Below are positions 52,350 through 60,072 of a stretch of 64,000 nucleotides of DNA, one piece after another; within the stretch, counting starts at the first letter, position 1; each line of letters begins with the position of its first letter. Origin of the DNA: ZC4RG30 sp049841155 (GTDB lineage: Bacteria; Pseudomonadota; Gammaproteobacteria; Steroidobacterales; Steroidobacteraceae); contig JASGHI010000004.1 in assembly GCA_049841155.1 (NCBI GenBank), positions 1 through 64,000 on the forward strand, read 5' to 3'. A model generated the notes under the pieces. That model had not been told where the DNA came from. It saw only the letters and a program-made list of their open reading frames with translations, and did not search any database. Position numbers and translations under genes: made by a program.

Positions 52350-53494
52350 CGCGGCCGACCGCACGCCAAGCCTTCGTCGGTTCGGTGCTGCGCGAGTGTG
52401 TGCGGCTGCGCCGGGACCGCTGGGATCTGGCACTGGTCACGTGGATCCCGCTGCTGGGGCTGGCGCTGTTCGCGTGGATGTTCTCCGGTGCAGTGCCCCG
52501 CGGGTTGCCGGTGGTGCTGGTCGACGCCGATGGCGGCGCCACCGGCCGCGAACTGGCGCGCCTGCTCGACGCCGCGCCGGGGCTGCGTCCGACCCGGCGA
52601 GTGGATCTGCTGCAGGCATGGTCGCAGGTGCGCGCCGGCGGTGCGTTCGCAGTGGTGTACCTGCCGGCGGGCAGCGAGCGCGAAATCCTGCGCGGCGGCA
52701 GCGCCACCGTCTTCGTCTACTACGATGCCAGCCACCCCACCGCCGGACAGGCCGCGATGCGCGAGATCGGCGAGGCGGTTCAGGCGACGAACGGGCGTGT
52801 GCGCGGACCACGGGCGCTGCGTGCGCCGCCGCTGCGCGTGCAGGCCACGGTGCTGGCCAACGCGGCGCGCAGCTACGAGCAGTTCCTGCTCGGCCTGCTG
52901 TTTCCCGCCCTGCTGCATCTGGCGGCCTGTCTGGCGATGGTGACTGCGCTGGGGCGCGAACTGCGCGATGGCACGGTGGCGGCATGGCTGCAGCAATGCG
53001 GCGGCCGCCTGCTGCCTGCGGTCGCCGGCAAGCTGATGCCCTACCTGCTGCTGTTCACCGCCTACGGCACGCTGTCGCTGACATGGCTGGCGTCGATCAG
53101 GGGCGGTGCGGCTGGCAGTGCCGCGCTGCTCGTGGCCGGACAGGCAGCGATGTACCTGGCATACGGCGCCATCGCGCTGCTGCTGGTCGGGGGCACCCGC
53201 AACCTGGGCACGTCGCTGTCGCTGACCGGCTTGTATGCGGGCACGTCGCTGGCGTTCTCGGGAGCGGCGTTCCCGGTGCAGGGAGCGCCGCTGTTCGCGC
53301 AGATATGGAGCCAGCTGCTGCCGTTCACGGCCTATCTGCAGCTGCAGGCACAGCAACTGGATCTGGGTGCGGCGTGGACGGCGTCGCTGCCGTCGCTGGG
53401 CGTGCTGCTGCTGTTCGCGCTGCTGGCCGGCGGCGCCGGGTTTGCGCTGTACGCGCGCGGCGCGCGTGATCCGGCCGCATGGGGGCTGCGGTGA
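52334..53494 (+). CDS. ABC-2 type permease, first
   Basis: A 386-aa inner-membrane protein of the ABC-2/YhhJ-YbhR type. One N-terminal helix (about 32-53), a periplasmic domain of about 130 residues, then five C-terminal helices. ATG 52334 overlaps the adaptor gene by 16 nt. It pairs with the next gene; no nucleotide-binding subunit is encoded beside them. The exported substrate is unknown. Confidence 0.83.
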   Translation: MAAALTRPTARQAFVGSVLRECVRLRRDRWDLALVTWIPLLGLALFAWMFSGAVPRGLPVVLVDADGGATGRELARLLDAAPGLRPTRRVDLLQAWSQVRAGGAFAVVYLPAGSEREILRGGSATVFVYYDASHPTAGQAAMREIGEAVQATNGRVRGPRALRAPPLRVQATVLANAARSYEQFLLGLLFPALLHLAACLAMVTALGRELRDGTVAAWLQQCGGRLLPAVAGKLMPYLLLFTAYGTLSLTWLASIRGGAAGSAALLVAGQAAMYLAYGAIALLLVGGTRNLGTSLSLTGLYAGTSLAFSGAAFPVQGAPLFAQIWSQLLPFTAYLQLQAQQLDLGAAWTASLPSLGVLLLFALLAGGAGFALYARGARDPAAWGLR

Positions 53495-54618
53495 ACCGGA
53501 TGGCGGCGGGGTTCCGGGAAACATTGCGTGCGGTGTTCGCCGATCGCTATGCCATGGTGACGCTGATCGGCGCGGTGGTGCTGTACTCGTTCTTCTATCC
53601 GCTGGCCTACCGGCACCAGGTGGCTTCGCGGTATCCGGTGCTGATCGTCGATCAGGACCGCAGCCCGATGAGCCGCGCGCTGGTGCGCAAGGTCGATGCC
53701 GTACGCGCGGCGCATGTCGCCGGTGCTGCGATGTCGATGGACGAGGCGCGGCAGCGCATTGCGCGCGGCGAGGCCGAGGGCGTGCTGATGATGCCGGCGG
53801 GATTCGGACGCACGATCCTGCGCGGGGAGCCGGCAGAGCTGGCCCTCTTCGGCAGCGGCGCTTTCCTGGGCCGCGGCGCCGGCGTGCTGCAGGGCCTGGG
53901 CGATGCCGCCACCGCATTCGCGCGCGATGCGGCCATGGCGCAGGCGCGTTTCGCCGGCGTGCCGGCCGCGCCGCCGCTGCAGGTGGTGATGCGGCCGCTG
54001 TTCAACACCCGCGAAGGCTACGGCAGCGCCGTGGTGCCGGGCGTGGCGCAGCTGATCGTGCAGCAGACGCTGCTGATCGGCATGCTGGTGATGGCCGGCA
54101 CCCGCCGCGAGCGCGTCGGCCGGCTGGCATTCTCGCGGCCGGGACTGCTCGGCATCGCCGCGGCCTTCGCGCTGATCGGCATGTGCAGCCTGCTGTACTA
54201 CAACGGCCTGGTGATGTGGCTGCAGGACTATCCGCGCGGCGGCAATCCGGCCGGCCTCCTGTTTGGCGGCGCACTGTACGTTGCCGCGGTGGTCGCCTTC
54301 GCGCTGTTCGCGGGAAGCTTCTTCCGTACCCGCGAGCGGCCGTTCCAGCTGATGACCGTCACCTCGCTGCCGCTGTTCTTCCTTTCCGGCCTGTCGTGGC
54401 CGGCTGCAGCGATGCCGCAGCCGCTGGTGTGGCTGGCGAAGCTGATCCCGTCCACGCCCGGCATCAACCTCATGATCAAGTTCAACCAGATGGGAGCGAG
54501 CGCTGCCGAAGCGGCGCCCGAACTCGCCAATCTCGCCGTGCTGGTGCTGTTGTACGGCGCACTGGCGGTGTGGCGTTACCGGCCTGGCATCGAGGGCGCG
54601 GGGATGGACAGGCCGTGA
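53479..54618 (+). CDS. ABC-2 type permease, second
   Basis: A 379-aa protein with the same topology as its neighbour: one helix near 25-45, a large periplasmic loop with a VLIVDQDRSPMSR segment typical of YhhJ-type permeases, and a C-terminal membrane bundle (SLPLFFLSGLSWP). The start is ATG 53479 or GTG 53491; the latter overlaps the preceding stop as GTGA. The two permeases probably form the heterodimeric membrane part of the exporter. Confidence 0.83.
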   Translation: MGAAVNRMAAGFRETLRAVFADRYAMVTLIGAVVLYSFFYPLAYRHQVASRYPVLIVDQDRSPMSRALVRKVDAVRAAHVAGAAMSMDEARQRIARGEAEGVLMMPAGFGRTILRGEPAELALFGSGAFLGRGAGVLQGLGDAATAFARDAAMAQARFAGVPAAPPLQVVMRPLFNTREGYGSAVVPGVAQLIVQQTLLIGMLVMAGTRRERVGRLAFSRPGLLGIAAAFALIGMCSLLYYNGLVMWLQDYPRGGNPAGLLFGGALYVAAVVAFALFAGSFFRTRERPFQLMTVTSLPLFFLSGLSWPAAAMPQPLVWLAKLIPSTPGINLMIKFNQMGASAAEAAPELANLAVLVLLYGALAVWRYRPGIEGAGMDRP

Positions 54619-55493
54619 TCTATCTCGTCGATGCGTCGGTGTACGTGTTCCGCGCGTACTATTCGCTGCCGCCGGAGATGCGGGACCGCGACGGCAATCC
54701 GGTGCACGCGCTGTATGGTTTCGCCCGCTTCCTGTCGGATCTGGTGGAGCGCGTGCGCCCCGAGTACATCGCGGTGGCCTTCGACGCCAGCCTCGCCTCC
54801 TGCCACCGCAACCGCATCTTCCCGGCCTACAAGGCCAACCGCGAACCGGCGCCGCCGGACCTGCTGCTGCAGTTCGAACGCTGTCGCGCCTTCTGCGCGC
54901 ACCTGGGCGTGACCTGGTACGACAGCCCCGAGTACGAGGCCGACGACATCATCGGCACACTGGCGGCTTTCATGCGCCGCGAGGGCCTGCGCTGCACGCT
55001 GGTCTCGCGCGACAAGGATCTGGCGCAGCTCATCGGGCCCGGCGATGTGTACTGGGATTACACCGGCCAGGCCCGCTATCACCACAGCCAGATCGAGGAG
55101 CGCTTCGGTGTGGCGCCGGACCGTTATGCGGATTACCTCGCGCTCACCGGGGACGCGGTGGACAACATTCCCGGAGTCCCCGGCGTGGGGCCGAAGACTG
55201 CCGCGGCATTGATGAAAGCCTACGCCACGCTCGATGAGCTTTACGCGCGGCTCGATACCGTGCGCGACCTGCCCCTGCGCGGCGCTGCCCGGCTCGTCGA
55301 GCGCCTGGCCACCCATCGCGATGCGGCGTACCTGGCGCGGGAGCTGACCCGCATCTGCTGTGACATGCCGCTGGCCCTCACACGCGAAGGTCTGCGCCGC
55401 CGTCCGCCTGATCTTGCGGGCCTTGCGCAGTTCTGCGACGAGCAAGGTTTCGGTCTCCTATTGCGTCGGCAAGCCGAAAGGTTGGCGCTATGA
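54615..55493 (+). CDS. 5'-3' exonuclease (Pol I N-terminal/FEN-like)
   Basis: A 292-aa structure-specific nuclease of the Pol I 5'-nuclease fold, without polymerase. Metal-binding acidic residues lie in YLVDASVYVFRA, AFDAS, EYEADDIIG and SRDKDL, and the helix-hairpin-helix is VDNIPGVPGVGPKTAA. It is comparable to Xni (251 aa) but somewhat longer. The GTG start overlaps the permease stop (GTGA), an odd functional pairing. The acs gene follows 7 nt later. Confidence 0.87.
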   Translation: MIYLVDASVYVFRAYYSLPPEMRDRDGNPVHALYGFARFLSDLVERVRPEYIAVAFDASLASCHRNRIFPAYKANREPAPPDLLLQFERCRAFCAHLGVTWYDSPEYEADDIIGTLAAFMRREGLRCTLVSRDKDLAQLIGPGDVYWDYTGQARYHHSQIEERFGVAPDRYADYLALTGDAVDNIPGVPGVGPKTAAALMKAYATLDELYARLDTVRDLPLRGAARLVERLATHRDAAYLARELTRICCDMPLALTREGLRRRPPDLAGLAQFCDEQGFGLLLRRQAERLAL

Positions 55494-55500
55494 TCGGGCC

Positions 55501-57474
55501 ATGAACGACAAATCCATTCAGTCGGTCCTCACCGAAGACCGCGTGTTTGCGCCGCCGGGGGAGTTCGCGGCGCAGGCCCATCCCAACGCACAGGAGCTGG
55601 CGCGATTGCACTCGCTGGCCTCGCTGGGCAGCGAGGCCTTCTGGGCCGCGCAGGCGCGCGAGCAGCTGTCCTGGCACAAGCCCTTCACGCAGGTGCTCGA
55701 TGCCAGCAGTGCGCCGAACTACCGCTGGTTCGCCGACGGGCAGCTCAATGTCTCGGTCAATTGCCTCGATGTGCATCTGGCTGCAGGCGGTGACCGCACC
55801 GCCATCATCTTCGAGGCCGAAGGCGGCGAGGTGCGCCGCTTCAGCTATGCGCAGCTGCATGCCGAAGTGTGCCGCTTCGCCAATGGCCTGCGCGCGCTCG
55901 GTGCAAAGAAGGGCGACCGCATCATCATCTACATGCCGATGCTGCCCGAGGCGGTCCTTGCCATGCAGGCCTGTGCCCGCATCGGTGCCATCCATTCGGT
56001 GGTCTTTGGCGGTTTCTCGGCACTGAGCGTACGCGACCGAATCGATGACGCTAAGGCGCGGTTCGTGATCACGGCCGATGGCGGCTGGCGCGGCGGCAAG
56101 GTGGTGGAACTGAAGGCTGCCACCGACAAGGCGTTGTCCGAGGGCGGCGCCAGCGTCGAGCGCGTCATCGTGCTCAAGCACACCGGCGAGAAGGTGCCGT
56201 TCAAGGAGGGGCGCGACCTGTGGTGGCATGAGGTGGTGGCCGGCCAGTCCACCAGCTGCCAGCCCGAGTGGGTGGGTGCCGAGCACCCGCTGTTCCTGCT
56301 CTACACCTCCGGCTCCACCGGCAAGCCCAAGGGCATCCAGCATTCCACCGGCGGCTACCTGCTGGGCGCGAAGCTCACCTCGAAGTGGGTCTTCGACCTC
56401 AAGCCCGACGACATCTACTGGTGCACGGCGGACGTGGGCTGGATCACCGGCCACAGCTACGTGGCCTACGGGCCGCTGGCCAATGGCGCCACCGTGGTGA
56501 TCTACGAGGGCGCGCCCACCTTCCCGGATGCCGGCCGCTTCTGGAAGATCATCCAGCAGCACAAGGTCAGCGTGTTCTATACGGCGCCCACGGCGATCCG
56601 CGCGTTGATGAAGCTGGGCGATGAGATTCCGGCCAGCTACGACCTTTCCTCGCTGCGCGTGCTGGGCAGCGTGGGCGAGCCCATCAATCCCGAGGCCTGG
56701 ATGTGGTATCACCGCGTGATCGGCGGCGGGCGCTGCCCCATCTCCGATACCTGGTGGCAGACCGAAACCGGCGCCATCATGATCTCGCCGGTGCCCGGCG
56801 TCACCACCACCAAGCCCGGCTCCTGCACCCGGCCCTTGCCGGGCATCGAGGCCGACATCGTCGATGAAGAGGGCGAGCCGGTGCAGGGCGTGGATGCCGG
56901 CGGTTATCTGGTCATCAAGAAGCCCTGGCCCTCGATGTTGCGCACCATCTGGAACGACAACGCGCTGTACATCGAAACCTACTGGGCCAAGTTCGGCAAC
57001 CGCTACTACGTGGCCGGCGACAGCGCCCACCGCGACAAGGACGGTTATTACTGGATCATGGGGCGCATCGACGATGTGCTCAACGTGGCCGGCCACCGGC
57101 TCGGCACGATGGAGATCGAGTCCGCGCTGGTCGCGCATCCGCGCGTGGCCGAGGCCGCCGTCGTCGGCCGGCCGCACGACATCAAGGGCGAGTCGGTGTT
57201 CGCCTTCGTGGTGTGCAAGGGCGAGCGCCCCACGGGCGACACCAAGGCGTTTCGCGAGGAACTGCGCAACTGGGTGGGTGAGCAGCTCGGCGCCATCGCC
57301 AAGCCCGACGACATCCGCTTTGCGGACAACCTGCCCAAGACCCGCTCCGGCAAGATCATGCGCCGCCTGCTGCGCACCATCGCGCGCGGCGAGGAGATCA
57401 CGCAGGACATCTCCACGCTCGAGAACCCGCACATCGTCGACCAGCTGCGCGGCGTGGATGTAGGAGGACACTGA
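55501..57474 (+). CDS. acs: Acetyl-CoA synthetase
   Basis: A 657-aa AMP-forming ligase that converts acetate, ATP and CoA to acetyl-CoA. The adenylate-forming motif YTSGSTGKPKGI, the acetate-pocket SDTWWQTETG and the C-terminal PKTRSGKIMRRLLR with the regulatory, acetylatable Lys are all present. ATG 55501 gives the usual length (E. coli 652 aa). It could share a promoter with the nuclease gene immediately upstream. Confidence 0.96.
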   Translation: MNDKSIQSVLTEDRVFAPPGEFAAQAHPNAQELARLHSLASLGSEAFWAAQAREQLSWHKPFTQVLDASSAPNYRWFADGQLNVSVNCLDVHLAAGGDRTAIIFEAEGGEVRRFSYAQLHAEVCRFANGLRALGAKKGDRIIIYMPMLPEAVLAMQACARIGAIHSVVFGGFSALSVRDRIDDAKARFVITADGGWRGGKVVELKAATDKALSEGGASVERVIVLKHTGEKVPFKEGRDLWWHEVVAGQSTSCQPEWVGAEHPLFLLYTSGSTGKPKGIQHSTGGYLLGAKLTSKWVFDLKPDDIYWCTADVGWITGHSYVAYGPLANGATVVIYEGAPTFPDAGRFWKIIQQHKVSVFYTAPTAIRALMKLGDEIPASYDLSSLRVLGSVGEPINPEAWMWYHRVIGGGRCPISDTWWQTETGAIMISPVPGVTTTKPGSCTRPLPGIEADIVDEEGEPVQGVDAGGYLVIKKPWPSMLRTIWNDNALYIETYWAKFGNRYYVAGDSAHRDKDGYYWIMGRIDDVLNVAGHRLGTMEIESALVAHPRVAEAAVVGRPHDIKGESVFAFVVCKGERPTGDTKAFREELRNWVGEQLGAIAKPDDIRFADNLPKTRSGKIMRRLLRTIARGEEITQDISTLENPHIVDQLRGVDVGGH

Positions 57475-57570
57475 CCGCGGATGGCGCGCCCGTCCGCTGG
57501 CCGGACCATGAGTGGGGGAAGATAATCGGCGAACTGCCAAGGCCTGTTTCCCTTCCAGCAGGAGCTTCTC

Positions 57571-59670
57571 ATGGCCACAAGAATCCCGCAGCGCAGAAGC
57601 CGCAACTCCCGCACATCAGGCGACCTGCAGCGTGGCACCGGCGGTGAGCCGCAGCAGCAGGCCGGTGGCCACCACCCGGTGATGACCACGGCGCAGGGCA
57701 TTCCCGTCGCCGACAACCAGAACTCGTTGCGGCCCGCGCCGCGCGGTCCCACGCTGCTGGAGGATTTCATCCTCCGCGAGAAGATCACCCACTTCGACCA
57801 TGAGCGCATTCCCGAACGCATCGTGCATGCGCGCGGCAGCGCCGCGCATGGCCACTTCGTGCTGACGAAATCGCTGGCGAAGTACACCCGCGCCGCCATC
57901 CTGACGCAGGTCGGAAAGAAGACGCCGGTATTCTGCCGCTTTTCGACGGTGGCCGGCGGCGCCGGTTCGGTGGACACGCCGCGCGATGTGCGCGGCTTTT
58001 CGGTGAAGTTCTACACGCAGGAAGGCAACTGGGATCTGGTGGGCAACAATGTGCCGGTGTTCTTCATCCAGGACGCGATGAAATTTCCGGACCTGGTGCA
58101 TTCGGTGAAGATGGAGCCGGATCGGGGCTGGCCGCAGGCCGGCAGCGCGCACGACACCTTCTGGGACTTCGTGTCGCTGACGCCCGAGACCATGCACGCG
58201 GTGATGTGGGCCATGAGCGACCGTGCCATTCCGCGCAGCCTGCGGATGATCGAAGGCTTCGGCGTGCACAGCTTCCGCCTGGTCAACGGCCGCGGAGAGT
58301 CCATCTTCGTCAAATTCCACTGGCGCCCCGTCCTCGGCCTCCAGTCCACGCTGTGGGAGGAGGCGGTGAAGCTGCAGGCTGCGGACAACGACTTCATGCG
58401 CCGCGACCTGTGGGAGGCGATCGATGCCGGGGATTTCCCCGAGTGGGACCTGGCCGTGCAGCTGTTCACCGAGAAGGAAGCCGCGAAGTTTCCCTTCGAT
58501 CACCTGGACCCGACCAAGCTGATTCCCGAGGAGCTGGTGCCGCTGCAGGTGATCGGCCGGATGCAGCTGAACCGCAATCCGGACAACCTGTTCGCCGAGA
58601 CCGAGCAGGTGGCCTACTGCCCGGCCAACATCGTGCCGGGTGTGGACTTCTCCAACGATCCGCTGCTGCAGGGGCGGCTGTTCTCGTACCTGGACACGCA
58701 GCTGCTGCGTCTCGGCGGGCCGAATTTCCACCAGCTGCCCATCAACGCGCCCAAGTGCCCGTTCGCGAACCATCAGCGCGACGGTCACATGCAGCGCGAA
58801 GTGCCGCGCGGACGCGTGGCCTACGAGCCCTCCAGCCTCGATCCGGAGTCTCCGCGCGCCAGCCGCACGGCCGGCTTCGTGCACGCCGCGCAGCCCGCCG
58901 ACGACGGCATCAAGGGGCGGGTGCGGCCCGAGAGCTTTGCCGACCACTACAGCCAGGCGCGGATGTTCTTCCGCAGCCAGTCGGAGCTGGAGCAGGCGCA
59001 CATCGCCTCGTCATACGTGTTCGAGCTGTCGAAGGTGGCTACCGCCGAAGTGCGCGAGCGCATGGTGGGTCACCTGCGCAACATCGACGAATCGCTGGCG
59101 CGGCGTGTCGCCGCGGGCCTGGGGCTGGCGAAGCTGCCGCCCGCGCCCGCTGCGGCGATGCCCACGCGCGAGCTGCGCCCCTCGCCGGCGCTGCGCATCA
59201 TCGATCGCATGAAGCCCACACTGCAGGGACGCTGCATCGGCATCCTGGTGGCCGAAGGCTCGGACCTCGGGCAGGTGCGGGAGTTGCGCGATGCCGCGCG
59301 CAAGGCTGGCGCGGCCGTGAAACTGGTGGCGCCGCGGCTGCAGGTGAAGCTCTCCGATGGCAAACCCATGGTCGCCGACGGCCAGCTTGCCGGCACGCCG
59401 TCGGTGGTGTTCGATGCGGTGGCCAGCGTGCTGACGCCGGAGCAGGCGCAGAAGCTCGGCCGGCAGAGCGCGGCCATCGACTGGTTCCGCGATGCCTTCG
59501 GTCATCTCAAGGCCATCGCCGCCTGCGGCGGCACGCGTGAGCACCTGCTGAAGCCTGCCGGCATCCGGCCCGATGCCGGCGTGTTCCTGCCGCGTGATGT
59601 GAAGGCATTTCTCGCCGCCGCGGCGACGCGGCAATGGGCGCGCGAGCCGCAGGTGCGCGAACTGGCCTAG
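57571..59670 (+). CDS. katE: Catalase HPII (large-subunit, clade 2)
   Basis: A 699-aa haem catalase that breaks down hydrogen peroxide. A Gln/Gly-rich N-terminal extension (1-60) is followed by the catalase core with catalytic His in RIVHARGSAAHG, Asn in VGNNVPVFFIQD and the haem-ligand Tyr in RLFSYLDTQ. The C-terminal 150 residues are the flavodoxin/DJ-1-like domain unique to large catalases (GRCIGILVAEG). ATG 57571 has an AGGAG ribosome site. The 96-nt gap upstream shows no clear promoter. Probably a stationary-phase or stress gene by family. Confidence 0.95.
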   Translation: MATRIPQRRSRNSRTSGDLQRGTGGEPQQQAGGHHPVMTTAQGIPVADNQNSLRPAPRGPTLLEDFILREKITHFDHERIPERIVHARGSAAHGHFVLTKSLAKYTRAAILTQVGKKTPVFCRFSTVAGGAGSVDTPRDVRGFSVKFYTQEGNWDLVGNNVPVFFIQDAMKFPDLVHSVKMEPDRGWPQAGSAHDTFWDFVSLTPETMHAVMWAMSDRAIPRSLRMIEGFGVHSFRLVNGRGESIFVKFHWRPVLGLQSTLWEEAVKLQAADNDFMRRDLWEAIDAGDFPEWDLAVQLFTEKEAAKFPFDHLDPTKLIPEELVPLQVIGRMQLNRNPDNLFAETEQVAYCPANIVPGVDFSNDPLLQGRLFSYLDTQLLRLGGPNFHQLPINAPKCPFANHQRDGHMQREVPRGRVAYEPSSLDPESPRASRTAGFVHAAQPADDGIKGRVRPESFADHYSQARMFFRSQSELEQAHIASSYVFELSKVATAEVRERMVGHLRNIDESLARRVAAGLGLAKLPPAPAAAMPTRELRPSPALRIIDRMKPTLQGRCIGILVAEGSDLGQVRELRDAARKAGAAVKLVAPRLQVKLSDGKPMVADGQLAGTPSVVFDAVASVLTPEQAQKLGRQSAAIDWFRDAFGHLKAIAACGGTREHLLKPAGIRPDAGVFLPRDVKAFLAAAATRQWAREPQVRELA

Positions 59671-59715
59671 CCGGGCGCCGGAGGTTGTCGGGGAGCGGAA
59701 TGCCGGCTACTATAT

Positions 59716-59734
59716 GCTAATGATTCTCATTCGC
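59716..59734. promoter_or_regulatory. Fur box upstream of the DUF3649 gene
   Basis: GCTAATGATTCTCATTCGC matches the 19-bp Fur consensus (GATAATGATAATCATTATC) at 14 positions by eye, including the central ATGAT and TCATT halves. It lies 22 nt before the DUF3649 start, where a repressor would block transcription. Its AT-richness stands out in this region. Confidence 0.8.
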
Positions 59735-59756
59735 TTTTGAGGTCGTCCAGCCAGCT

Positions 59757-60062
59757 ATGGAAATCGTCGACCCCACCCCCAGCCGCATCGTTTCCCGCAT
59801 CCTCGCTAGCCTGGTGGGCGGCTACGGCTTCGTGGGGGGATTGAGTGCGCTGGGCATCGCCCTGTTGATGGCCGGCGGCATGGCTTATGCGCAGGCCTGG
59901 ATGCTGGCGATGCTGCTGGCGTTCGTACTGTTCCTGGTGCTCATCTGCTGGGCGTTTGTTGCGGCCAGCGTAGCGCGCGTGTGGATGGTGCTGGCCGGCA
60001 GCGGCGCGGCGATGACCCTTGCCGCGTGGCTGGTCGTGCACCACCTGCGCCCGGTGGCCTGA
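59757..60062 (+). CDS. DUF3649 family iron-regulated membrane protein
   Basis: A 101-aa inner-membrane protein with three hydrophobic helices (about 17-42, 44-68, 72-93). The SLVGGYGFVGGLSALGIAL start and the helical pattern match DUF3649, a family usually found in iron-uptake operons beside DUF3325 and PepSY proteins. Here it stands alone: the next gene is on the other strand. A Fur box directly upstream supports an iron-starvation response. The molecular function is unknown. Confidence 0.75.
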   Translation: MEIVDPTPSRIVSRILASLVGGYGFVGGLSALGIALLMAGGMAYAQAWMLAMLLAFVLFLVLICWAFVAASVARVWMVLAGSGAAMTLAAWLVVHHLRPVA

Positions 60063-60072
60063 GCCGCCGCCT

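Noticed and set aside
55378..57540. A 720-codon open frame opposite acs
   Set aside because: Antisense shadow; acs is complete and canonical.
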